The position numbers and the translations under genes are program-made. Below the pieces are notes generated by a model that saw only the letters and a list, made by a program, of their open reading frames with translations, made no database searches and was not told the DNA's origin. From the NCBI GenBank assembly GCA_030654695.1, contig JAURWY010000034.1, positions 1-64,000 on the forward strand: a DNA stretch of 64,000 bases. Direction: 5' to 3'. Shown here piece after piece: positions 8,284 to 17,841 of the stretch; the stretch's first letter is position 1; each line of letters starts with the position of its first letter. Source of the stretch: Polaromonas sp. (lineage in GTDB: Bacteria > Pseudomonadota > Gammaproteobacteria > Burkholderiales > Burkholderiaceae_C).

Positions 8284-9081
8284 TTAAGCAGCCATGACGC
8301 CAGTGAAAAGGCGTTCAAAGTTGCGGCTGGTGGTCTCGCCAACCAGTTCAACGGGCAAGCCACGAACTTGCGCAATTTGCTGCGCGACCAAGGGCACATA
8401 CGACGGATTGTTGGTTTTGCCGCGGTACGGCATGGGTGCCAAATAAGGGCTGTCGGTCTCAATCAGTATCCGGTCCATCGGCACAAAAGCCGCCACATCA
8501 CGCAGGTCGGCCGCGGACTTGAAGGTCAAAATGCCTGAAAAAGAGATGTAAAAACCCAAGTCAAGCGCGGCCCTGGCCACCGCTTGGCTTTCTGTGAAGC
8601 AATGAAACACGCCACCAGCGCTGCCCGCGCCGGCGTCTTCGCCCTCTTCTTCCAAAATCGCCAGCGTGTCCTCAGAAGCATTTCGGGTGTGAATGATGAG
8701 CGGCTTGCCGGTTTGGCGGGCAGCCCGGATATGCACCCTAAAACGGTCACGCTGCCAGGCCATGTCCGCCACGCTGCGCTCACCCAAGCGGAAATAGTCC
8801 AGCCCGGTTTCACCGATACCGACGACTTTGGGCCGTGCGGAACGCAGCAACAGATCATCCAAACTAGGCTCGGTGACACCTTCGTTGTCGGGGTGAACGC
8901 CGACGCTGCACCAAAAATTATCGTACTCAACGGCCAAAGAATGCACGTCGTCAAACTCTTCCAAGGTGGTGCAAATCACCAGCGCCCGATCGACTTGAGC
9001 GGCTTGCATGGCCTCCCGAATTTGCGGCAACTGGGACTTGAGTTCTGGAAAAACGAGGTGGCAATGGGAGTCGGTGAACAT
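8284..9081 (-). CDS. TatD-family metal-dependent hydrolase
   Basis: The 265-residue TIM-barrel hydrolase starts MFTDSHCH, giving the N-terminal HxH metal pair. Further ligands appear in order: E in GIGETGLDY, H in IIHTRNA, H in FHCFT and D in IETDSPYLAP. TatD enzymes are cytoplasmic 3'-5' DNA exonucleases or deoxyribonucleases implicated in repair and D-aminoacyl-tRNA or DNA processing; the exact substrate varies. ATG 9081 is preferred to an in-frame TTG at 9090 because family members begin directly at this motif. It is part of the tmk-holB-tatD operon common in proteobacteria. Confidence 0.92.
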   Translation of the reverse strand: MFTDSHCHLVFPELKSQLPQIREAMQAAQVDRALVICTTLEEFDDVHSLAVEYDNFWCSVGVHPDNEGVTEPSLDDLLLRSARPKVVGIGETGLDYFRLGERSVADMAWQRDRFRVHIRAARQTGKPLIIHTRNASEDTLAILEEEGEDAGAGSAGGVFHCFTESQAVARAALDLGFYISFSGILTFKSAADLRDVAAFVPMDRILIETDSPYLAPMPYRGKTNNPSYVPLVAQQIAQVRGLPVELVGETTSRNFERLFTGVMAA

Positions 9082-9128
9082 GGCGATCAAATCTAAAAAA
9101 GGGGAAAGCAGCCTTCAACAGCGCGCAC

Positions 9129-10208
9129 TCAGCGCACACTCAGCGCCTGTTTGGCCCGGCTGACCAAGGCTTCGAGCATGAGTCCGGGGTTGTAGGGATG
9201 CTCCACCGTTCTGGCGGTAGTGGCCAGCTCTTTGGACCAAGCCGCCAGCGCGAATATGCTCGCCGGACTGCCAAGGCTTGATAAAGGCAAAGGCAAATCA
9301 GCCAGACTGAAAAAGCGCGGTTGCGCCCCTACTTTCACGGCCCAGACGTCGTGGCAAATCTTTTGCAGCGCGTCCACCACCAGCGCTGGCGCCCAGCCCG
9401 TCAAAGCCGCCACGTCACCGCGGGCCATGGCTTTGGGCAGCGCTTGCCAGTCACGCGCCGCTGCATCAGAGGCGCCGCCTTGCAGCCAAGCCAGCGCATC
9501 CGCCGGCCGGCCCCCCGCAGCTGCCAGTAAAACACGCAAGTCATCTAGCTTTGGTGCTGGTGTTTTGGCGCCCTCTTGGGCAGCACTTTGGCTTTGCAAC
9601 CAAGCCAGACTTTCATCAAACTCAGGCCAGCGCATGCTGTGGCTCTGGCAGCGGCTGCGAATGGTCGGCAGCAATTGCTGCGCCGCCTCAGTGGCCAGAA
9701 TGAACTTGACCTCGCCCGGCGGCTCTTCCAGCGTTTTCAGCAAGGTGTTCGCGGTGATGCCATTCATCCGTTCGGCCGGAAAGACCAGCACCACTTTGGT
9801 ATGGCCACGCGACCGAGTCAGTTGCGAGAAGGACACCACCTCACGGGCTGCGTCGACCTTGATCTCTTTGCTGGGCTTGCGTTTTTTACTGTCCAGATCT
9901 TCTTGGGTTTTCTGGTCGAGCGGCCAGCCGAGGCTCAGAAAAAGCGTCTCTGGAATCAACATGCGCAAATCAGCGTGAGTGTGCACGTTCACCGCATGGC
10001 AACTGCTGCAATGGCCGCAAGCTCCCTGCGGGCTTGGGGCTTCACACAGCCACGCCTTGGCCAGCGCCAGCGCCAAGTCAAATTGACCCAGTCCGGAAGG
10101 GCCACTCAACAGCCAAGCGTGACCGCGTTGGCTCAACAGGTTTTCAAGCTGCACTTGCAGCCAAGGGGCGAGCTGGCCGCGCTCCGACAAGGTGGGGGTC
10201 TCGCTCAT
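9129..10208 (-). CDS. holB: DNA polymerase III subunit delta'
   Basis: The 359-residue clamp-loader subunit has an AAA+ N-terminal half: a P-loop-like GPSGLGQ that lacks the Walker lysine, as usual for the ATPase-inactive delta' subunit, a zinc module [17 protein letters not shown], and the sensor/arginine region [11 protein letters not shown]. An Ala/Leu-rich C-terminal collar domain follows. It loads the beta clamp at the replication fork. The ATG at 10208 overlaps the tmk stop by 3 bp; an upstream in-frame start at 10253 would intrude into tmk and was not used. Confidence 0.93.
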   Translation of the reverse strand: MSETPTLSERGQLAPWLQVQLENLLSQRGHAWLLSGPSGLGQFDLALALAKAWLCEAPSPQGACGHCSSCHAVNVHTHADLRMLIPETLFLSLGWPLDQKTQEDLDSKKRKPSKEIKVDAAREVVSFSQLTRSRGHTKVVLVFPAERMNGITANTLLKTLEEPPGEVKFILATEAAQQLLPTIRSRCQSHSMRWPEFDESLAWLQSQSAAQEGAKTPAPKLDDLRVLLAAAGGRPADALAWLQGGASDAAARDWQALPKAMARGDVAALTGWAPALVVDALQKICHDVWAVKVGAQPRFFSLADLPLPLSSLGSPASIFALAAWSKELATTARTVEHPYNPGLMLEALVSRAKQALSVR

Positions 10209-10861
10209 GACAGCCAGCCTTTGGCGACAAAAACGGCATGCACATCTTGCCAAACAGCCGACTGCGTTTGCCCGCCGTTGATGCGCGCAAAACGACCCGG
10301 CTCACCGGCCAGTCGGCGGGCATAACCGTCAGCCACACGGCGGAAAAACTCAACTGGTTGAGATTCGAACTTGTCAGGCACACGGGCACCCGCGAGACGC
10401 TTCGCCGCTACTTCCGGGGCGAGGTCAAACCAGACCGTGAGTTCTGGCTGAATCAGCTTGAACTCACCGGCCTCTGCCCTGCCCTGCACCATGTTTTCAA
10501 GCTGCGTCAGCACCGCTTCGTCAAAGCCCCGACCGCCGCCTTGGTAGGCAAAGGTGGCGTCGGTGAAGCGGTCGCACAAGACCACCTCGCCGCGGGCCAA
10601 GGCCGGCAGAATGACACAAGTCAAATGGTCACGGCGCGCGGCAAACATCAGCAAGGCTTCGGTCAGCGGGTCCATCGCGTCATTCAGCACCAGCGTGCGC
10701 AAGGTTTCGGCCAAGGGTGTGCCGCCCGGTTCGCGGGTCAGTGTGACGGCCCGGCCCAGCGCCTTGAAGGCTGCCGCCAGAGCGCCAATATGGGTTGATT
10801 TTCCGGCCCCATCAATGCCTTCAAAGCTGATGAAAAGTCCAGATAAAGGTGCAGTGGTCAA
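10205..10861 (-). CDS. tmk: Thymidylate kinase
   Basis: The 218-residue dTMP kinase has the P-loop [11 protein letters not shown] (about 13-23), the DR(Y/F) motif [17 protein letters not shown] with the glycine-rich lid, and the family length. It phosphorylates dTMP to dTDP in the cytoplasm. It sits between mltG (3 bp gap upstream) and holB (overlap downstream), the standard order in gamma- and betaproteobacteria. Confidence 0.96.
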   Translation of the reverse strand: MTTAPLSGLFISFEGIDGAGKSTHIGALAAAFKALGRAVTLTREPGGTPLAETLRTLVLNDAMDPLTEALLMFAARRDHLTCVILPALARGEVVLCDRFTDATFAYQGGGRGFDEAVLTQLENMVQGRAEAGEFKLIQPELTVWFDLAPEVAAKRLAGARVPDKFESQPVEFFRRVADGYARRLAGEPGRFARINGGQTQSAVWQDVHAVFVAKGWLS

Positions 10862-10864
10862 GCG

Positions 10865-11872
10865 TCAGCGCCCCCGAATGTATTGGTTGACCGCACGGTT
10901 GTGCTCGTCCAGCGTGGCGCTGAACTGGCTGCTGCCGTCGCCGCGTGAGACGAAATACAGCGCGTCGGTTTTGGCCGGTTGCACCGCAGCCAACAGCGCA
11001 GCACGGCCGGGCATGGCAATCGGCGTTGGCGGCAAGCCACCACGGGTGTAGGTGTTGTAAGGCGTGTCGGTGCGCAAGTCGCTGCGGCGCAGATTGCCGT
11101 CAAACTGGGCGCCCATGCCGTAGATCACGGTCGGGTCGGTCTGCAGCAACATGCGGATGCGCAAGCGATTCGTGAAGACCCCGCTGATGGTGGCGCGGTC
11201 TGATGGCTTGCCGGTTTCTTTTTCGATGATGCTCGCCAGAATCAGTGCGTCTTCGGGGCTTTTCAAGGGCGTGCCGGGCTGGCGCAGCGCCCAGGCGTCG
11301 TCCAGCCGTTTGTCCATGGCGCGGGCGGCGCGCTTCAGCACGGCCAAGTCACTGCTGCCCTTGGCGTAGGTGTAGGTGTCTGGGAAAAAGCGGCCTTCGG
11401 GATGCACGCCCGGCTTGCCGATCAATGCCATGACGGCCTCACCGGTCAAACCTTGGGTGTCGGCGCGAAGCTGCTCCGCTGTCTGCAGCGCCGACATGAC
11501 TTGGTTGAAGGTCCAACCTTCAGGCAGTGTCACACTTTTCAGGGCTTCTTCACCCCGAACCAGCATCCGCAACAGTTGACGCGGTGTGGTGCCCGCGCTG
11601 ATCTCGTAGCTGCCCGCACGGATCTGGCGCGACTCCCCTGACAGGCGAAACCACAGATAAAGCCAGCTCGCTTGGGTTTTGGCGCCGCTCGCCACCGTTG
11701 CAGCAGCGACGCCTTTGGCGGACATACGGGGTTCGATTTCAAGGTCCAGCACGCTGCTGCCAGGCTGCGTTTGCAGGGTCAAGGGTGCGTGCAGCCACCA
11801 CAGGGCAAGCCCCGACACCAGCAAGCTACCGGTGAAAAGCAGCGTTAACAGACTTGAAAAGACACGACGCAC
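10865..11872 (-). CDS. mltG: Endolytic peptidoglycan transglycosylase MltG
   Basis: The product is 335 residues from a GTG start at 11872, which has a good Shine-Dalgarno (AAGGTGG, 7 bases before it) and gives the typical MRRVFSSLLTLLF inner-membrane anchor. An upstream TTG frame start at 11911 would add 13 residues and lacks such a site. The YceG/MltG periplasmic domain includes the LysM-like beginning and the catalytic glutamate in LASIIEKETGKPSDR; the C-terminus has GGLPPTPIAMPG and YFVSRGDGSSQFS. It cleaves nascent glycan strands and ends their elongation. Confidence 0.94.
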   Translation of the reverse strand: MRRVFSSLLTLLFTGSLLVSGLALWWLHAPLTLQTQPGSSVLDLEIEPRMSAKGVAAATVASGAKTQASWLYLWFRLSGESRQIRAGSYEISAGTTPRQLLRMLVRGEEALKSVTLPEGWTFNQVMSALQTAEQLRADTQGLTGEAVMALIGKPGVHPEGRFFPDTYTYAKGSSDLAVLKRAARAMDKRLDDAWALRQPGTPLKSPEDALILASIIEKETGKPSDRATISGVFTNRLRIRMLLQTDPTVIYGMGAQFDGNLRRSDLRTDTPYNTYTRGGLPPTPIAMPGRAALLAAVQPAKTDALYFVSRGDGSSQFSATLDEHNRAVNQYIRGR

Positions 11873-11930
11873 GAGTAGACCACCTTGAGCAAAGCCATCA
11901 TTAAAACCCAAGGGCTATGATAATTCAGCG

Positions 11931-12878
11931 ATGCATACTTTGACTCCTCCCAGCGCTTCGGCGACACCCTCCGGCCAGGTCGCGCTCGCCCACATGGGCG
12001 TGATCCGCGTCGTCGGCGACGATGCCGCCAGCTTTTTGCAAGGCCAGCTGACACAAGATGTCTCATCGCTCGGCCTGTCTGAGGCACGCTTAGCCGCCTT
12101 TTGCAATGCCAAGGGCCGCATGCAGGCCAGCTTTATAGTCTTCAAACGCGGGCAGGATGAGATTCTGATGGTCTGCAGCCGGGACATTTTGGCTGCCACC
12201 CTGAAGCGCTTGTCGATGTTTGTGATGCGCGCCAAAGCCAAACTGAGCGATGCGAGCGAAGATTTCAGGCTGCACGGCTTGGTTGGTGACGCGGTGACCC
12301 GCCAAGGCGGCGATACCCCTCGCGCCTGGTCGAAGACAGATACAGATTCAACGGGTGCCAGCATCGTGGTCTTGCCGTCGGTCGACGGTATCGCCCGTGC
12401 GCTCTGGTGCGCACCTGCTGGCACGCCACCCCCAGCATTACCCGCCATTGAGCTCAGCCAATGGCAATGGCTGAGCGTGCGTTCTGGCATCGCCATGATC
12501 ACCCAGCCGATCTTCGAAGCGTTCGTGCCGCAAATGCTGAATTACGAATCTGTCGGCGGCGTTAGTTTCAAAAAAGGCTGCTATCCAGGCCAAGAAGTCG
12601 TGGCGCGCAGCCAGTTTCGCGGCACTCTCAAGCGCCGCGCTTACGTCGTTCATGCCAGCGCGCCGCTCAGCGTGGGTCAAGAGGTTTTTCACAGTGCTGA
12701 TGCTGAACAGCCTTGCGGCCTGGTGGCGTCTGCCGCAGCGGCACCTCAAGGCGGATTTGACGCCATCGTGTCGATCCAAACGGCTGCAGCCAGCTATGGC
12801 GGCCTGACGGCGGTGTCCGCAAGCGGCCCGGCCCTCGAGCTGTTGCCTTTGCCCTACCCGCTGCTCGAAGACCTCTGA
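11931..12878 (+). CDS. ygfZ: Folate-binding protein YgfZ, Fe-S cluster repair
   Basis: The 315-residue tetrahydrofolate-binding protein of the GcvT-like family contains the diagnostic KGCYPGQE motif in FKKGCYPGQEVVARSQFRG (about 215-233), with the redox cysteine needed for assembly or repair of certain iron-sulfur enzymes. The N-terminal half has the expected FLQGQLTQDV segment. It is divergent from mltG with a 58 bp gap, the usual arrangement in Burkholderiales, and is followed one base later by the NRDE protein. Confidence 0.94.
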   Translation: MHTLTPPSASATPSGQVALAHMGVIRVVGDDAASFLQGQLTQDVSSLGLSEARLAAFCNAKGRMQASFIVFKRGQDEILMVCSRDILAATLKRLSMFVMRAKAKLSDASEDFRLHGLVGDAVTRQGGDTPRAWSKTDTDSTGASIVVLPSVDGIARALWCAPAGTPPPALPAIELSQWQWLSVRSGIAMITQPIFEAFVPQMLNYESVGGVSFKKGCYPGQEVVARSQFRGTLKRRAYVVHASAPLSVGQEVFHSADAEQPCGLVASAAAAPQGGFDAIVSIQTAAASYGGLTAVSASGPALELLPLPYPLLEDL

Positions 12879-12879
12879 C

Positions 12880-13749
12880 ATGTGTCTGCTGGCCATCGCC
12901 ATGGGTGTCTCAGATCGCTGGCCGTTGGTGATCGCGTCCAATCGCGATGAATACCGCGACAGACCGACACTGCCGTTGGCCGTCTGGAGCACACCGGGCG
13001 AGGTCACCGTTGTGTCAGGCCGCGACTTGCTCGCTGGCGGCACTTGGATGGGCAGCACAACCGGTGGCCGTATCGCGCTGCTGACCAACGTGCGAGAGCC
13101 CGATGCAACTGCTGCCGCCTTGTCGCGCGGTGATTTGCCCTTACGCTGGCTGGAAGGACAGATGAACGCGGCGCAATTTTTGGCCGATACCAATCCCACG
13201 TCATATGGCGGTTGCAATCTGCTGATGGGTGATTTTTTGCGCGGTGAATGGACTTGGGCCAGCAACCGCGCGAACGTTGGAGCTGTGCCACTGAACAGCC
13301 AACAGACAACGTCAGGTTGGCAAACGATGGCGCTCTCCCCCGGTATTTATGGCCTGTCGAATGCTTTACTGGACACGCCTTGGCCTAAAACGCAGGCCCT
13401 GAAAGCGGCCATGGCAGGCGCTTTGGCCAAGGCTGATGCCGATGGCGATACCGCCGTGTTGGCCAATATTTTGTGGCCGGCTTTGGGCAATACAGAGCGT
13501 GCGGCCTTGCATGATTTACCGACGACTGGCGTGGCCACAGCCCTGGAGCAGGCTCTGTCGAGCGCGTTAATCGACATGCCTGAGCGCGGTTATGGCACGC
13601 GGTGCAGTACCCTGATGTGGATAGCGGCAGAGCCCAACTCGAACAGTTTCAGTGCAACGATTTGCGAAAAATCCATGACCGCAGAGTCGCCAAAACCTAG
13701 CGCATCAGACGCGCAGATGGTGCGATTGACTTGGTCGATGCCGGTCTGA
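12880..13749 (+). CDS. NRDE-family (TANGO2-like) protein
   Basis: The 289-residue protein begins MCLLAIAMG with a conserved Cys2 and carries the family-defining ASNRDEYRDRP (about 19-29) and the later GGTWMGSTTGGRIALLTNVREP. The fold is Ntn-hydrolase-like. The eukaryotic homologue TANGO2 affects lipid and haem handling, but the bacterial function is not settled. It starts one base after ygfZ, so the two are cotranscribed. Confidence 0.9.
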   Translation: MCLLAIAMGVSDRWPLVIASNRDEYRDRPTLPLAVWSTPGEVTVVSGRDLLAGGTWMGSTTGGRIALLTNVREPDATAAALSRGDLPLRWLEGQMNAAQFLADTNPTSYGGCNLLMGDFLRGEWTWASNRANVGAVPLNSQQTTSGWQTMALSPGIYGLSNALLDTPWPKTQALKAAMAGALAKADADGDTAVLANILWPALGNTERAALHDLPTTGVATALEQALSSALIDMPERGYGTRCSTLMWIAAEPNSNSFSATICEKSMTAESPKPSASDAQMVRLTWSMPV

Positions 13750-13769
13750 TGTAGGCGCTTTCGTTGCGC

Positions 13770-14651
13770 TCACAGCTCGAGAAACATCTCAATGTGCGAC
13801 AAGCCGACCTCGTCAAACACATCGCCGCGTGCCTTGAAACCAAGTCGCTCATAAAAACCTTGGGCACTGGTTTGCGCGTGCAGCGCCAGCTCTTTGTCAC
13901 CGCGCCGGGTCGCCTCGGCTTGCAAGCTTGCTAAAACTGCGGCGCCCTGTCCCGAACCTCTGAGCACCCGCTTGACCGCCATGCGGCCAATTCGTCCCTG
14001 GCCCTGCTGGCCTTTGAGCAAGCGACCCGTCGCGACCACTTGACCAATGCCGTTGTAGGCCACAGCATGAAAGGCCGCATCATCGTCATCATCGTTCTCC
14101 AATTCCAAGGGAATCAGTTGCTCATCGACAAAAACTTCAATGCGGATTTCCATCGCATCCCAACCCAGATCGACCCAGTGACCTGTTTTAAGCGTCAGGA
14201 CGGCTTGGCCATCTTCAAAATTTAGAAGTATTTGCCGCAGGACCTCGGGCACTGGGCGGGTGCGCTGAGTGATCGGATCGGCGAACACATACAACAACTC
14301 ACTGGTCACAAGCAGTTCGTCCCCGTGAAAAATAGCACCACGAAAGACGATTGAAGACGGACCCATTGCCTGACATTGCAAAGCCACATCAAGCAGGTCA
14401 TCAAAGCGGGCCGACGCATGATGCTCCAGGCTCGATTTTTTCATGTGCAGCTCGCCACCCAATGCCTGCATGGTTTCTTCGTAAGGCAGGGCCAAGGTTC
14501 TCCAGTAGTCGGCGATGGCGGTATCGAAGTACGTCAGGTAGTGGGCATTGAAGACTATTTTTTGCATGTCAACCTCAGCCCAGCGGACGCGCAGTCGCTG
14601 CGAAAAACGAAAATTCTCCAGCTGTGGTTTAAGTGCGATGAGATCAGTCAT
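13770..14651 (-). CDS. Hotdog thioesterase fused to GNAT acetyltransferase
   Basis: The 293-residue two-domain protein has an N-terminal YbgC/FadM-type 4-hydroxybenzoyl-CoA thioesterase hotdog (about 15-145, with WAEVDMQKIVFNAHYLTYFD carrying the catalytic-region Asp). A GNAT domain follows (about 155-293) with the acetyl-CoA loop RVLRGSGQGAAVL and the terminal GFYERLGFKARGDVFDE. The linker region includes a run of five aspartates. ATG 14651 is chosen because the frame upstream of it is out of family character. The thioesterase half would hydrolyse acyl-CoA; the acceptor of the GNAT half is unknown. Confidence 0.88.
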   Translation of the reverse strand: MTDLIALKPQLENFRFSQRLRVRWAEVDMQKIVFNAHYLTYFDTAIADYWRTLALPYEETMQALGGELHMKKSSLEHHASARFDDLLDVALQCQAMGPSSIVFRGAIFHGDELLVTSELLYVFADPITQRTRPVPEVLRQILLNFEDGQAVLTLKTGHWVDLGWDAMEIRIEVFVDEQLIPLELENDDDDDAAFHAVAYNGIGQVVATGRLLKGQQGQGRIGRMAVKRVLRGSGQGAAVLASLQAEATRRGDKELALHAQTSAQGFYERLGFKARGDVFDEVGLSHIEMFLEL

Positions 14652-14703
14652 GACGTTTGATTTCCATTTGTCGTCTTTTAGATTTGACCGTGAGGATCCT
14701 GCA

Positions 14704-15705
14704 TCAAAGTTTGGCGTGGGCAAGGTCAATGCACACATCGACGTGGAAGGCTTGGCGCAGAGCCAGTGCGGCATCTGCTTGTGCTTGTAAAGCCTCAGGT
14801 ATGGCTCGCCCCATCTTGATGAACTCGTGTGTCACGCCGCGGTAAATTTCAAGATCTACCGCGACGCCTGCGGCTCGTAATTTATCGGCGTAAAGCAATC
14901 CTTCGTCGAGCAACGGATCACATTCAGCCAGTCCCAGCCAAGCCGGGGCGACGCCGTCGACATCGGCCGCATTCAGCGGTGCAAAGCGCCAGTCATCGCG
15001 GTCCGCCGGGGTGCGGATGTATTGGTTGAAAAACCAAGTGATACTGGGTTCGTCCAAGATAAAACCGTGTCCAAAAGTACGGTGTGAACGGGTGTCTTGG
15101 TGCGCTGCGCAGCCGGGATAAATCAGCAGTTGGAGTACCAGTGGCAAGCCCGCGTCGCGCGCCAGCACAGCGCAGACTGCGGCCAAAGTGCCGCCGGCAC
15201 TGTCACCGCCTACCGCTAATCGGCTGGCATCGAGGCCTAAGCTGTCAGCGATCTTGACAAGCCCTTGAAGTGCGTCCCAAGCATCGTCGGCAGCGGTTGG
15301 GAATTTATGCTCTGGCGCCAGTCGATAGTCCACTGAGACCACCGCACAGTCGGCAGCATGGCTCAGTTCACGGCACAACACATCGTGTGTGGCAATACTG
15401 CCAATAGTGAAACCGCCGCCATGAAAATAAAGCAATGTTGGCCAAGGCCGCTCGCCCACAACAGCTGCGCGCGGCACGTAAAGTCGGGTCTGCAAAGCCG
15501 CACCATCGCGCGCCGTCAGTGTGAAGTCTTGTACTAGCGCCAATGCTCTGACGGGCAATTCAAGCACACCGGCGCCAAGTTCGTAGCTTGCCCTGGCTTG
15601 ATCCGGCGTCAAGCTGTAAAACGGCGGGCGACCAGCGCGGGCAATGGCAGAGGCAACGCTGCGCATGGCGGGAGTCAGCAACTGTTCAGGCTCTGGGCGC
15701 TTCAT
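14704..15705 (-). CDS. Alpha/beta hydrolase, hormone-sensitive-lipase (GDXG) family
   Basis: The 333-residue esterase has the oxyanion motif FHGGGFTIGS, the nucleophile elbow GDSAGGTLAA, the catalytic acid in AECDPLLDEG and the catalytic histidine in GVTHEFI. No signal peptide is seen, so it is cytoplasmic and probably acts on short acyl esters. It is upstream of and in the same direction as the thioesterase-GNAT gene (52 bp gap), suggesting cotranscription. A strong hairpin lies 11 bp before its start. Confidence 0.91.
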   Translation of the reverse strand: MKRPEPEQLLTPAMRSVASAIARAGRPPFYSLTPDQARASYELGAGVLELPVRALALVQDFTLTARDGAALQTRLYVPRAAVVGERPWPTLLYFHGGGFTIGSIATHDVLCRELSHAADCAVVSVDYRLAPEHKFPTAADDAWDALQGLVKIADSLGLDASRLAVGGDSAGGTLAAVCAVLARDAGLPLVLQLLIYPGCAAHQDTRSHRTFGHGFILDEPSITWFFNQYIRTPADRDDWRFAPLNAADVDGVAPAWLGLAECDPLLDEGLLYADKLRAAGVAVDLEIYRGVTHEFIKMGRAIPEALQAQADAALALRQAFHVDVCIDLAHAKL

Positions 15706-15715
15706 GGAGTCAAGT

Positions 15716-15736
15716 CCCAGCGTCCATGACGCTGGG
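15716..15736. promoter_or_regulatory. Perfect hairpin in the hydrolase leader
   Basis: CCCAGCGTC and GACGCTGGG form a perfect 9 bp stem around a 3-base loop, ending 10 bases before the esterase start codon on the minus strand. In the transcript the GGGA at the edge of the stem is the only Shine-Dalgarno-like sequence, so the hairpin could mask the ribosome site. On the plus strand it is followed by a short T run, but no plus-strand gene lies upstream. Confidence 0.5.
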
Positions 15737-15899
15737 TACTTCCGATTTTTAAGGTCTTGTTTAAATTAACGAGACTCCAATGGTACTACCGGGTTATAAA
15801 TTGAACGAGTCAGTTTTTAAATTGATGCGACAAATACAACAAGCGAAACAAGTTGGCAGGATGAACGGCATAAGCCACGTCACCCCACGAGACAAACGC

Positions 15900-16493
15900 T
15901 TAGAAGCGCCAGCCTAAGCCGACGCCGACCAACAGTGGATCGACCTTGAAAGTGCCCAAGTTCGTTGTTCCAGAAAACACATCGGTACGAATGAGCACCT
16001 TTTTCAGGTCAACGTTGAAATACATATTTCCGCTGAGGGGAATGTCGACGCCGACTTGCAGCGCTGGCCCCCAGCTGTCTTTTTCAAGCGTTGCTCCGCC
16101 GTCGATGTTGACACTGGAGAATCGCGTGTAGTTGATACCGGCGCCAACATAGGGCTTGTAGCCAGCGAGGTCAAAATGGTATTGGGCCATCAACGTAGGT
16201 GGCAAATGTTTCAGCGTTCCAATCGCAGTCGAATTGCTGGACAGCGTGTGCTTTTGCGGCACGGTCAGAACCAATTCCAATGCCATATTTTTGTTGAAGA
16301 AGTAGCTGACATCGACTTCAGGAATCCACTTGTTGTTGACCCCCAAGCCCAAGCCAGTGGTGTCGCCATTGGCACTGTCCAGATGAACAGCACGGGCGCG
16401 TACCATCCAAGGACCCTCTTTGACTGGCTGAGCCATTGCGGCACCTGCCACCAAGGTACATAAAACGGCCGTGGCGATGATTCTTTTTTTCAT
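15900..16493 (-). CDS. ompW: OmpW-family outer membrane protein
   Basis: The 197-residue protein starts MKKRIIATAVLCTLVAGAAMAQ, a clear signal peptide cleaved after residue 22. It is followed by the OmpW pattern of eight amphipathic strands: MVRARAVHL, the NKWIPEVDVSYFFNKNMALEL segment, LPPTLMAQYHF, YKPYVGAGINYT, and a terminal phenylalanine in GLGWRF as needed for BamA-dependent insertion. OmpW forms a small barrel channel for hydrophobic or cationic compounds. ATG 16493 is chosen because it begins the signal peptide. A 200 bp divergent gap separates it from the alcohol dehydrogenase. Confidence 0.93.
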   Translation of the reverse strand: MKKRIIATAVLCTLVAGAAMAQPVKEGPWMVRARAVHLDSANGDTTGLGLGVNNKWIPEVDVSYFFNKNMALELVLTVPQKHTLSSNSTAIGTLKHLPPTLMAQYHFDLAGYKPYVGAGINYTRFSSVNIDGGATLEKDSWGPALQVGVDIPLSGNMYFNVDLKKVLIRTDVFSGTTNLGTFKVDPLLVGVGLGWRF

Positions 16494-16697
16494 TTTCGAC
16501 TTAGTTGAAGCTGGGAACATTCCCAAATCCGATTGAACAGCGCAGTCACAAGGCCAACTTTGACTTGCATCAAGTCGGCGGTTGGCCATTGCAAGGGAAT
16601 GGAAGATGCTTGCGCTAGGTCAAACTCTGGGCAGGCTCGGGAATTAGTGCAAGATACAGCTTCAGTCCAAAAATTAACACCACAGCAAAGACAATCC

Positions 16698-17834
16698 ATG
16701 GCCTTCATACGCTACGTTACCCAAATCCAGTTTGAATTTGGTGCCATCAAGTTGCTGCGTCAAGAGTGCGAGCGCATCGGCATTCAGCGTCCGCTCATCG
16801 TCACAGATGCTGGTGTGAAGGCCGTTGGCGTATTGCAAAAAGCGCTTGATGCACTGGGCGATTTGCCGGTCAGCATCTTTGACCAAACACCCTCAAACCC
16901 GACCGAAGCGGCTGTTCGCGCTGCCGTAGCGCTTTACGCAACAGGTCAGTGCGACGGCCTGATTGCCGTCGGCGGCGGCAGCGCCATCGACTGCGCCAAA
17001 GGCGTGGCGATTGCAGCAACGCATCCAGGGCCCCTCAAAAATTACGCCACGATTGAAGGCGGTTCCGCCAAAATCACCGAGCGGGTCGTTCCCATCATTG
17101 CTGTGCCAACCACCAGCGGCACCGGCAGCGAAGTCGCTCGGGGCGCGATTCTCATCGTCGACGACCACCGCAAGCTGGGCTTTCATTCTTGGTCACTGGT
17201 TCCTCAGGCCGCCATTTGCGATCCTGAACTGACGCTGGGTCTACCGCCACAACTCACGGCTGCCACCGGCATGGACGCTATCGCGCACTGCATGGAAACC
17301 TTCATGGCACCGGCCTTCAATCCGCCGGCTGACGGCATCGGACTTGACGGCTTGGAGCGTGGTTGGGCCCACATTGCGCAAGCCACTCAAAATGGCCAAG
17401 ACCGTGACGCACGACTCAACATGATGAGCGCCGCCATGCAAGGCGCGATGGCTTTTCAAAAGGGACTCGGCTGCGTCCACTCGCTCAGTCACAGTCTCGG
17501 CGGTGTGGACCCACGGCTGCACCATGGCACGCTGAACGCCATGTTTTTGCCCGCCGTGGTGCGCTTCAATGCAGTGGCAGCGACCATGCAAAAAGACCGA
17601 CGACTTGAGCGCATGGCGCGGGCCATGAATCTGTCCTCCGGCACTGATATTCCGGACGCCATTCAAGACATGAGCGCCCGCCTCGGCCTACCCAGTGGCT
17701 TGGCCGCTATGGGTGTCACGCCAGCGCTATTCGACGAAGTGATCAAAGGTGCAATGGCCGACCACTGTCATTTGACGAATCCGCGCATCGCAACAGCGCA
17801 AGACTACCGGGAGATGCTGGAAGCGTCCATGTAG
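16698..17834 (+). CDS. Iron-containing alcohol dehydrogenase
   Basis: The 378-residue group III dehydrogenase has the nucleotide-binding GGGSAIDCAKG, the PTTSGTGSEVA segment and the metal-binding positions in MDAIAHCMETF, the VHSLSHSLGG segment and HHGTLNAMF. It catalyses NAD(P)-linked oxidation of an alcohol or reduction of an aldehyde in the cytoplasm; the substrate cannot be read from sequence. The ATG at 16698 begins MAFIRYVTQIQFEFG, a typical start for the family; the longer frame from 16533 runs into the divergent ompW leader and was rejected. Confidence 0.92.
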   Translation: MAFIRYVTQIQFEFGAIKLLRQECERIGIQRPLIVTDAGVKAVGVLQKALDALGDLPVSIFDQTPSNPTEAAVRAAVALYATGQCDGLIAVGGGSAIDCAKGVAIAATHPGPLKNYATIEGGSAKITERVVPIIAVPTTSGTGSEVARGAILIVDDHRKLGFHSWSLVPQAAICDPELTLGLPPQLTAATGMDAIAHCMETFMAPAFNPPADGIGLDGLERGWAHIAQATQNGQDRDARLNMMSAAMQGAMAFQKGLGCVHSLSHSLGGVDPRLHHGTLNAMFLPAVVRFNAVAATMQKDRRLERMARAMNLSSGTDIPDAIQDMSARLGLPSGLAAMGVTPALFDEVIKGAMADHCHLTNPRIATAQDYREMLEASM

Positions 17835-17841
17835 GCGGTGC

